Shown: one piece after another, positions 1 to 5,841 of the stretch
Numbering within the stretch: position 1 is the first letter of the stretch
Layout of the letters: each line of letters opens with the position of its first letter
Assembly (NCBI GenBank): GCA_002692325.1
Contig: NZJU01000031.1
Span: forward strand, 1-5,841
DNA from: Candidatus Pelagibacter sp.
GTDB lineage: Bacteria; Pseudomonadota; Alphaproteobacteria; Pelagibacterales; Pelagibacteraceae
DNA: 5,841 nucleotides
Reading direction: 5' to 3'
The notes under the pieces: model-generated
Seen by the model: only the letters and a program-made list of their open reading frames with translations
The model's database searches: none
What the model was told of the DNA's origin: nothing
Translations under genes and position numbers: made by a program

Positions 1-66
1 ACGAAACTCATACCTTCTTTAAGATTACTTGAAAAGGAATTGGCTAAAAAAGTTAAACAGTTCAAA
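1..66 (+). repeat. Inverted copy of an internal fumC fragment (likely chimeric contig end)
   Basis: These 66 bases are an exact reverse complement of 1096-1161, inside fumC, with no mismatch. The identity runs to the first base of the window and breaks abruptly at base 67 (C here; the fumC copy would give G). In frame 1 the segment encodes fumarase residues 157-178 (beginning TKLIPSLRLL, ending VKQFK), then reads Gln-Ser-stop. A perfect, short, inverted, nearby copy at a sequence edge is the classic product of template switching during whole-genome amplification, or of an assembly error. A real partial duplication would usually show some divergence. The match is seen directly; the artefact reading is inference. 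Confidence 0.9.
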
Positions 67-67
67 C

Positions 68-232
68 AGAGTTGAAATTACTAATATTTTATTAAATGGA
101 AATAAAAAAATTAGCGATGTTGAAACAGAAATCATTCAAGAAAATTTTCAGAATATTTTTCTAAGCAAAAGTATATTGGGAATATTTAATAAATCAAACA
201 TTGAGTCATTTTTAGAATATATAGGCTCTTAA
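68..232 (+). CDS. C-terminal remnant of an unidentified protein (5' end lost at the chimeric join)
   Basis: An open frame of 54 codons ends in TAA at 230-232, eight bases from the stop of convergent fumC. The frame can be extended back to an ATG at 29, but that start and the next dozen codons lie in the inverted fumC fragment, read out of the fumarase frame, so they are not this gene's N-terminus. The trustworthy part begins RVEITNILLNG and ends FLEYIGS. It is Asn/Ile/Lys-rich, without a transmembrane segment or a motif I recognise. I do not recognise the family. It is most likely the true 3' end of the gene that converges on fumC in this genome, with the remainder missing from the window. 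Confidence 0.5.
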   Translation, partial: RVEITNILLNGNKKISDVETEIIQENFQNIFLSKSILGIFNKSNIESFLEYIGS

Positions 233-240
233 TGATAATT

Positions 241-1629
<1,389 letters not shown>

Positions 1630-1643
1630 TAGTGATTCTTTGT

Positions 1644-1649
1644 TATAAT
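1644..1649 (+). promoter_or_regulatory. Extended -10 promoter element for the pyrophosphohydrolase gene
   Basis: TATAAT at 1644-1649 is preceded by TGT, giving the extended -10 pattern TGnTATAAT at 1641-1649. It would start transcription near 1656 and leave a leader of about 34 bases before the ATG at 1690. No good -35 is visible at 16-18 bp spacing. An extended -10 can work without one. In sequence this AT-rich a plain TATAAT means little, but the TG extension and the position in a divergent spacer add weight. Confidence 0.5.
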
Positions 1650-1656
1650 ACACCTT

Positions 1657-1668
1657 AATTGATCAATT
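1657..1668. promoter_or_regulatory. 12-bp perfect palindrome between divergent promoters (candidate operator)
   Basis: AATTGATCAATT is perfectly self-complementary and does not extend further. It lies between the two facing -10 elements, over the predicted transcription starts of both fumC (about 1666) and the pyrophosphohydrolase gene (about 1656). A dimeric regulator bound there could affect both genes. With such AT richness the outer bases are easily palindromic by chance, and only TGATCA is distinctive. No regulator can be named. Confidence 0.3.
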
Positions 1669-1672
1669 TTAA

Positions 1673-1678
1673 ATTATA
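1673..1678 (-). promoter_or_regulatory. fumC: Candidate -10 element for fumC
   Basis: On the minus strand, 1678 to 1673 reads TATAAT. This places transcription start near 1666, with a leader of about 37 bases before the fumC ATG at 1629. No TG extension is present. The best -35 look-alike, TTGTCA at 1696-1691, lies only 12 bp away, which is too close. The site is supported mainly by position and consensus. Confidence 0.35.
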
Positions 1679-1683
1679 AAGGA
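1678..1683 (+). promoter_or_regulatory. Ribosome binding site of the pyrophosphohydrolase gene
   Basis: AAAGGA lies six bases upstream of the ATG at 1690. It is the clearest Shine-Dalgarno sequence in the window and fixes that start codon. Most other genes here have only weak or no such motif. Confidence 0.65.
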
Positions 1684-1689
1684 TGCGTA

Positions 1690-2061
1690 ATGACAAATTT
1701 TGAAAAGGTTAAAAAATTCATGCAAACGTTTGGCCAAGAAATAAAAAAAAAGCCCAAATTTCCATCAGATAAAATAGTAAAACTCAGAATAAACTTAATT
1801 GAAGAAGAGTTAAACGAGCTTAAAGATGCAATAAATAATAACAATATTAAAGAAGTAGCAGATGCTCTTACTGATATATTGTATGTAACCTATGGTGCCG
1901 GTCATTCATTTGGTGTAAATTTAGATGAATGTTTTAACGAAGTTCAGAATTCAAATATGAGTAAATTAGGCATGGATGGAAAACCAATATATAATGAATA
2001 TGGGAAAGTCATGAAAGGCCCCAATTATTTCAAACCTAATCTTGGAAAGTTTTTATTTTAA
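1690..2061 (+). CDS. MazG/PRA-PH-like all-alpha nucleotide pyrophosphohydrolase
   Basis: The 123-residue protein resembles the phosphoribosyl-ATP pyrophosphohydrolase-like branch of the all-alpha NTP pyrophosphatases (MazG, dUTPase-2, HisE). These hydrolyse nucleoside triphosphates to monophosphate and pyrophosphate with Mg2+. Metal ligands are recognisable as the EExxE pattern in LIEEELNEL (E39, E40, E43) and the second pair in EVADALTDILYV (E55/D58 and D62). The C-terminal block NMSKLGMDGKPIYNEYGKV, followed by KGPNYFKPNL, is typical of stand-alone members of this group in bacteria and phages. Length is normal for a single-domain enzyme. A role in clearing damaged or non-canonical nucleotides is a family-level inference; the exact substrate cannot be read. 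HisE itself is unlikely, since no histidine genes are nearby. The gene is divergent from fumC and ends six bases before a possible small membrane peptide. Confidence 0.85.
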   Translation: MTNFEKVKKFMQTFGQEIKKKPKFPSDKIVKLRINLIEEELNELKDAINNNNIKEVADALTDILYVTYGAGHSFGVNLDECFNEVQNSNMSKLGMDGKPIYNEYGKVMKGPNYFKPNLGKFLF

Positions 2062-2067
2062 CTTTTT

Positions 2068-2148
2068 ATGAGTGAAAATTTTTATTGGATTTTAATAGGT
2101 ATATCATTAGGTCTATTAATGTATCTTGGAAATAAATATATTTTTTAA
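2068..2148 (+). CDS. Possible 26-residue single-pass membrane peptide
   Basis: A short frame starting at ATG 2068 encodes MSENFYWILIGISLGLLMYLG followed by NKYIF. There is a polar start, about 17-18 hydrophobic residues (roughly 6-21) sufficient for one membrane span, and a short tail with one lysine. It begins six bases after the pyrophosphohydrolase stop, so translation could be coupled, although no Shine-Dalgarno is visible. Its stop overlaps the stop of the opposing gene: the TTAA at 2145-2148 gives TAA on both strands. That exact tiling, and the otherwise unexplained gap, favour a real gene. The short length and AT richness argue for caution. Function is unknown. Confidence 0.4.
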   Translation: MSENFYWILIGISLGLLMYLGNKYIF

Positions 2149-3800
2149 GATTGATTTGAAAATCTCTTGATATCTATAGCTGAAAAGTTTTCGATAGAAG
2201 TCAAATGGTGAGTTCCAATACTATCTTCAAAGAAATTACAATTTATTTTTTCCTTAAGTATTTCGGTATAACTATTTTTAGAAATATCGTTTATTGTATT
2301 AATATCAAAGCCCGTGCCATATGTATTAAATCCAATTCTTTGACTTACCCTAAAAATATTTTTACCATCATTATAAAAACCAGCATTTCTTGCTTTGTTG
2401 GCATTGACAATAACCGGATTATTTTTATGTGCTTTCCAATTAGTTGTAAGGGGGCCATCCTCAGAGTAAAAGATGGAGAGCTCGGATGAAAATTCTAAGT
2501 TATTTTTATCTGTATTAGTAATTAACCACCAAATATTATTTTTCTCAAATATTATGGTGTCTACAGCGTTAATTTTATTTATTAAAGTTTTAAAATATGC
2601 CCACTCATTTGGAAATTTTTTACATTTATAAATTCTAATTTCTTTTTTTTCTTTTGTTTCTGGACACATAAAAAATTCATCATTAAATTTAAAAACAAAC
2701 GGAAAAGATAAATGAAAGTTTTCACTCAAGACACAACCTAAGAATTTTTCTTCATTATTATTTATCTCAAAACAAGAAATCTGACCTCTTCTGTTTTTAA
2801 AACTATAGTCTTCTACAAAAATATAATTTAAATCTTTAAATTTAACTACAAAGGGATCAGCAAAAAATCTTTTCTTATGATTATTAATAATCTTATAATT
2901 TTGAAGGTTTTCTTTTTTAAATTTTTGGGCTGTATAACATATATTCCAAATTTCTTTAAACCCAGCAAACTTAAAATAAATTTTTTTTAATATAAAAAAA
3001 TAAGTATTGAAGATATAGCTAAATAATTCTTTAAATTTTGGTTCTTTGTAAATTTTAGATTTATATGGTTCTTTATCTAAAAATTTAAAATTATTGTTAC
3101 TAAGGTAATCATTAAGGGTATTGTTCAAATATTTGATACTTTGTTTAAAAACAAATTGTTGGTTTAGAAAAAAATAAGGTTTAGTAATTGTATTACCTTT
3201 AAAAATCAACTCTCCACCGTCAAGTTGTTCATTTATTTTTTGTATAACGAAACCAGTTGTAGCATTCTTAAAATAAACCTCCCAAAAACCTGGAGGAAGT
3301 CCTCTGTACAAATCACTGTCAGCATGATGAAAAGATAAAATACCTTTTTTGGTCGAATCTAATAATTTTCCTTTAATTATTCCACTTTCGAGTCTTATTA
3401 ACGCGTCAAGGTTCCTATCTACAATTTTTTTTATATCATTGTCAGAATATGTATATATATTTTTTATTGTATCGATATTTGGTTTTAAATAAATCTTTTT
3501 TGATTCTAAGGTTTCTAAATTTATCTTTTTAAAATTTATATTACTGTTTGAGATATTGAAAATTAATTTTTCAAAAAAAATTAAAAATTTGAATAATATT
3601 TTCTCAAAAATTCTTTTAAAAGAATATTTTTTTGCAATATCTAAAATCTTATTTTTGTTATTACCCTCTGTATTAACAAGAATTGTATCAATCTCAATAT
3701 TCTCATTACTTAATAAACTACAAATTAATTCTCCATTAAAGTTTTTTTGCTCTAAATTTTTAACTAAAATACCAATTCTATGTTTTTTTGAAATATCCAT
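2145..3800 (-). CDS. Formyltransferase-like domain fused to a five-bladed-propeller-like domain, surface glycan locus
   Basis: The 551-residue protein has two parts. Residues 1 to about 235 resemble the formyl transferase fold of methionyl-tRNA and sugar N-formyltransferases, which pass a formyl group from 10-formyl-tetrahydrofolate to an amine. Landmarks are LSFHHADSDLYRGLPPGFWE (155-174), TTGFVIQ (181-187) and LDGG (193-196). H158 and D194 match the catalytic His and Asp. The usual Asn two residues before the His is Ser156. Residues from about 310 to 550 carry repeated sheet-like motifs typical of a GH43-like or GINT1 N-terminal propeller: RFFADPF (311-317), FVEDY (328-332), SFPFVF (365-370), MCPE (378-381), VDTIIF (413-418), ARNAG (470-474) and RVSQR (484-488). 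No signal peptide is visible. The hydrophobic stretches at about 66-82 and 260-275 contain lysines and are not clear membrane spans. The likely role is modification of an amino sugar in a surface polysaccharide. Domain names rest on remembered family patterns; substrate is unknown. Confidence 0.72.
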   Translation of the reverse strand: MDISKKHRIGILVKNLEQKNFNGELICSLLSNENIEIDTILVNTEGNNKNKILDIAKKYSFKRIFEKILFKFLIFFEKLIFNISNSNINFKKINLETLESKKIYLKPNIDTIKNIYTYSDNDIKKIVDRNLDALIRLESGIIKGKLLDSTKKGILSFHHADSDLYRGLPPGFWEVYFKNATTGFVIQKINEQLDGGELIFKGNTITKPYFFLNQQFVFKQSIKYLNNTLNDYLSNNNFKFLDKEPYKSKIYKEPKFKELFSYIFNTYFFILKKIYFKFAGFKEIWNICYTAQKFKKENLQNYKIINNHKKRFFADPFVVKFKDLNYIFVEDYSFKNRRGQISCFEINNNEEKFLGCVLSENFHLSFPFVFKFNDEFFMCPETKEKKEIRIYKCKKFPNEWAYFKTLINKINAVDTIIFEKNNIWWLITNTDKNNLEFSSELSIFYSEDGPLTTNWKAHKNNPVIVNANKARNAGFYNDGKNIFRVSQRIGFNTYGTGFDINTINDISKNSYTEILKEKINCNFFEDSIGTHHLTSIENFSAIDIKRFSNQS

Positions 3801-3838
3801 TGTAAATCTTCATTGAAAAGTTCTTTATTTTGTAAGAT

Positions 3839-3878
3839 AACTTTAAAATAATAAAAGTAAAACAATTTATTTAAAGTT
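3839..3878. repeat. 9-bp inverted repeat flanking the divergent spacer, abutting a GTG start
   Basis: AACTTTAAA at 3839-3847 is the exact reverse complement of TTTAAAGTT at 3870-3878, with 22 bases between. The right arm ends directly before the GTG start of the glycosyltransferase gene and contains the only purine-rich bases (AAAG) that could serve it as a ribosome binding site. The repeat could be a regulator site for the two divergent glycan genes, or an RNA hairpin over the start. The 78-base spacer (3801-3878) is otherwise almost pure A/T, with no promoter I can place with confidence. Confidence 0.35.
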
Positions 3879-4913
3879 GTGAAAATCAAAAAAAATATTG
3901 TCTATATTTGTGATGCCGGAAAAAAAGCCTCCGGGGGCGTAAAAATAATTTATCAACACTCCGAAATTATTAATTCTCTAAGAAATTATAAATCTGAAAT
4001 TTTGCATATTAAACTAAGAAAAACTGCCAAATGGAGCATTTCTCTTTCAAAAAAAATTACCTTTAAAAATGACTCCAAACATGGGTGGCAAGCAAACCAA
4101 ATTAAAGCAGCTGAAAATTTTAAGCATAGATGGTTTAAAAATAAAATAAACTTGAAAAAGGACTTAACTTTTAGCTCAAAAAAAGATTTTGTAATTATAC
4201 CTGAAATTTATGCTCATCTAGCCGACGATCTCCTTCTAAAAAAAAAAATTAAATATGCCATTTTTGTTCAAAATGGTTACGCTATAAATTCTATAAATCA
4301 TTTTAGTAAAATTAAAAAAGTTTACAACAATGCACAATTTATTTTATCATACTCAAAAGATATAAACGATTGCATTTTGTTAAACTTTCCTAATATTAAA
4401 AAAAAAATCAGACAACTCTCAATTTCTATAGATGTAAAAAAATACAAATTTGGAAGTAAGAAAAAAAACTTAATTACATATATGAGCAGAAAATTACCTG
4501 AACATAGTGAAAAAGTAATATCTTTACTTAAGATTTATCTTCCAAGAAAATGGGAAATAAAAGATTTAAATAACATGAATGAAAGAGATGTATTTAAAAA
4601 TTTGAATTTATCAAAAATTTTTATGTCCTTTTCATATTTAGAGGGATTGGGTATGCCTCCAATAGAAGCTGCATTATTTAAAAATAAAGTTATTGGTTAT
4701 ACAGGAGAAGGTGGGAAGGAATATTGGAAAAAACCAATTTTTACGGAGATAAACTCAGGCGATATAAAAAAATTTGTGAAAATTATTATCAAAAATTTAA
4801 CTTTTAAAGAAACTCAACTAAAAAGACAAAGAAAAAAAATTTCAATTAAATTTTCAAAAAAAAATGAAATATTAAGTATCAAAAAATTTTTAAATAGCAT
4901 TAACAAAATTTGA
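3879..4913 (+). CDS. GT-B fold glycosyltransferase (GT4/GT1-like)
   Basis: The 344-residue cytosolic or membrane-associated protein shows the two-domain plan of GT-B retaining glycosyltransferases, which move a sugar from a nucleotide-sugar donor to a growing glycan. The N-terminal part opens with a Rossmann-like strand and a glycine turn (NIVYICDAG near 6-14, SGGVKIIYQH at 18-27). A linker region carries AIFVQNGY (127-134). The donor-binding C-terminal part has the hallmark EX7E motif in SYLEGLGMPPIEAAL, with E255 and E263, followed by GYTGEGGKEYW (273-283). The start is GTG at 3879: the frame is closed by TAA at 3858-3860 and no ATG lies between. The ribosome binding site is weak. It is divergent from the formyltransferase-like gene and followed after 33 bases by an aminotransferase, probably co-transcribed. 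The protein is extremely lysine-rich and the gene holds runs of 11 and 10 adenines. Acceptor, donor sugar and exact GT family cannot be told from sequence. Confidence 0.82.
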   Translation: MKIKKNIVYICDAGKKASGGVKIIYQHSEIINSLRNYKSEILHIKLRKTAKWSISLSKKITFKNDSKHGWQANQIKAAENFKHRWFKNKINLKKDLTFSSKKDFVIIPEIYAHLADDLLLKKKIKYAIFVQNGYAINSINHFSKIKKVYNNAQFILSYSKDINDCILLNFPNIKKKIRQLSISIDVKKYKFGSKKKNLITYMSRKLPEHSEKVISLLKIYLPRKWEIKDLNNMNERDVFKNLNLSKIFMSFSYLEGLGMPPIEAALFKNKVIGYTGEGGKEYWKKPIFTEINSGDIKKFVKIIIKNLTFKETQLKRQRKKISIKFSKKNEILSIKKFLNSINKI

Positions 4914-4946
4914 TTAAAAAAATGAATAAATTATATAAATTTTAAT

Positions 4947-5841
4947 ATGCAAAATATCATTATAAATGAAGGTTATAATTTTAAGAATAATTTTTTTGAT
5001 GGTGGATCTGGTTCAAAAATCTTTCTTAAAGGAAAAAAGCTTTTAGATTTATCTTTTTGTGCGGGAAGCTTATTGTTGGGGCATAATAGTAAAATATTTA
5101 AAAAATCACTAAATGAGATTATTAAAAAAAATATAAGTCCTTTAGCATCCCCGAATTTTCAAGCAAAAAATTTTGCAAATCTATTAAAAAAGATAGTTAA
5201 ACACAAAGATAAATTTATTTTCTGCAACTCTGGAACCGAGGCCGTAACAAAAGCTTTAAGAATTAGTCACGCTATATCAAACAAAAAAATGATTATCGCA
5301 ACAACTGGAAGCTGGCATGGTTCTGTTGATAGTTTACTTTTTTCACCTGATAAAAAATTAAATCCTATGGCAATATCTGAAGGTATTTTAAAAACATATA
5401 AAAATAATTTAAAGTTTATTCCTTACAACAATATTCAAAAATCTAAAAAAATAATATTAAAAAATAAATCAAAGATTAGTTGTGTAATTGTTGAACCTAT
5501 TCAAGCAAGTTTACCAATAAAAAAAGCTGAGAATTATCTTAAGTTTTTAAGAAAAATCACAAAAAAAAATAAAATAATTTTAATTTTTGATGAAATGATA
5601 ACTGGTTTAAGAACTGATGGAAGCACCTTGCAAAATTATTTAAAGATCAAACCAGACATAAGCACATTCGGTAAATGTTTTGGAGGAGGCCTGCCAATAG
5701 GAATAATCGGTGTTACAAAACAGACTTCAGGTAAACTAAATAAAAAAAAAAGAAAAGTTTTTTTTGGAGGAACATTTTCCGCAAATTCATTATCCACTTA
5801 TGTGGGTATGCAAACTACAAATTTTATAATAAAAAATAAAA
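4947..5841 (+). CDS. Class III PLP-dependent aminotransferase, glutamate-1-semialdehyde aminomutase-like (3' end outside window)
   Basis: An open frame from ATG 4947 runs off the window after 298 codons. Full-length relatives are about 420-450 residues, so roughly the last third is missing. Family landmarks are SGTEA (95-99, cofactor phosphate binding), GSWHG (121-125, aromatic residue stacking on PLP), VEP (182-184), FDEMITGLR (214-222, with D215 contacting the pyridine nitrogen), FGKCFGGGLPIG (241-252, with K243 as the Schiff-base lysine) and GGTFSAN (274-280). All cofactor residues are present, so it should be active. Members of this family include the haem enzyme HemL, but similar enzymes are common in surface polysaccharide loci. 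Position directly behind a glycosyltransferase favours the latter; the substrate is not readable. No Shine-Dalgarno is visible. A TATAAA at 4934-4939 lies at a distance that would start a leaderless transcript at the ATG, though chance is likely. Confidence 0.85.
   Translation, partial: MQNIIINEGYNFKNNFFDGGSGSKIFLKGKKLLDLSFCAGSLLLGHNSKIFKKSLNEIIKKNISPLASPNFQAKNFANLLKKIVKHKDKFIFCNSGTEAVTKALRISHAISNKKMIIATTGSWHGSVDSLLFSPDKKLNPMAISEGILKTYKNNLKFIPYNNIQKSKKIILKNKSKISCVIVEPIQASLPIKKAENYLKFLRKITKKNKIILIFDEMITGLRTDGSTLQNYLKIKPDISTFGKCFGGGLPIGIIGVTKQTSGKLNKKKRKVFFGGTFSANSLSTYVGMQTTNFIIKNK

Noticed and set aside
1..66. Second, degenerate fumC gene or a mobile-element terminal repeat
   Set aside because: The copy is identical, lies within coding sequence on the other side, and has no transposase or target-site duplication; a join artefact explains it more simply.
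1630..1653. Upstream GTG start for fumC adding eight residues (MYYNKESL)
   Set aside because: The added residues are outside the family alignment and the only AAGG nearby touches the GTG itself, leaving no spacer. The ATG at 1629 fits known fumarase N-termini.
2049..2160. Bidirectional terminator between the convergent genes
   Set aside because: No GC-containing stem followed by a T run could be found; the T-rich stretches are simply coding AT bias.
2205..2489. Plus-strand open frame of 94 codons opposite the formyltransferase/propeller gene
   Set aside because: Antisense to a long gene with recognisable motifs (SQR, ARNAG); its translation has no family features.
3556..3816. Plus-strand open frame of 86 codons over the start of the formyltransferase-like gene
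   Set aside because: It is the antisense of the N-terminal coding region and has a hydrophobic look only because lysine/asparagine-rich codons read in reverse give Phe/Leu/Ile.
4922..4945. Seven-codon frame (MNKLYKF) just before the aminotransferase gene as a leader peptide
   Set aside because: It is too short, lacks a ribosome binding site, and has no repeated regulatory codon or hairpin that would suggest attenuation.

Overview
This is a strongly AT-rich, densely packed bacterial window. The fumarase is a typical proteobacterial class II enzyme, genes are separated by a few to about 80 bases, codons favour A/T, and lysine, asparagine and isoleucine are abundant. This fits a streamlined marine alphaproteobacterium of the Pelagibacterales (SAR11) type. 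That assignment is inferred from style and the fumarase sequence, not from a marker gene.

Layout. Positions 1-66 are an exact inverted copy of a piece of the fumarase gene found at 1096-1161. They are joined to the 3' end of an unidentified plus-strand gene (68-232). I read this join as a chimeric contig end, not as native sequence. On the minus strand follows fumC (241-1629), complete. A 60-base divergent spacer (1630-1689) carries back-to-back -10 elements and a 12-bp palindrome. It drives fumC leftward and, rightward, a MazG/PRA-PH-like nucleotide pyrophosphohydrolase (1690-2061) with a possible 26-residue single-span membrane peptide behind it (2068-2148).

From 2145 on, the content changes to cell-surface glycan genes of visibly lower GC. 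A minus-strand two-domain protein joins a formyltransferase-like domain to a C-terminal beta-propeller-like domain (2145-3800). A divergent spacer follows, with a 9-bp inverted repeat. A plus-strand GT-B glycosyltransferase (3879-4913) and a class III PLP aminotransferase (4947 to the window end, truncated) complete the window.

How they fit together. The left part is housekeeping: TCA cycle and nucleotide-pool sanitation. The right part looks like the edge of a polysaccharide or O-antigen type locus, in which an aminotransferase could make an amino group, a formyltransferase-like protein could N-acylate an amino sugar, and a glycosyltransferase could add sugars. That pathway reading is inference from co-location. 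No stretch longer than 300 bases lacks a gene. I saw no rRNA, tRNA, CRISPR array, insertion sequence or convincing intrinsic terminator.
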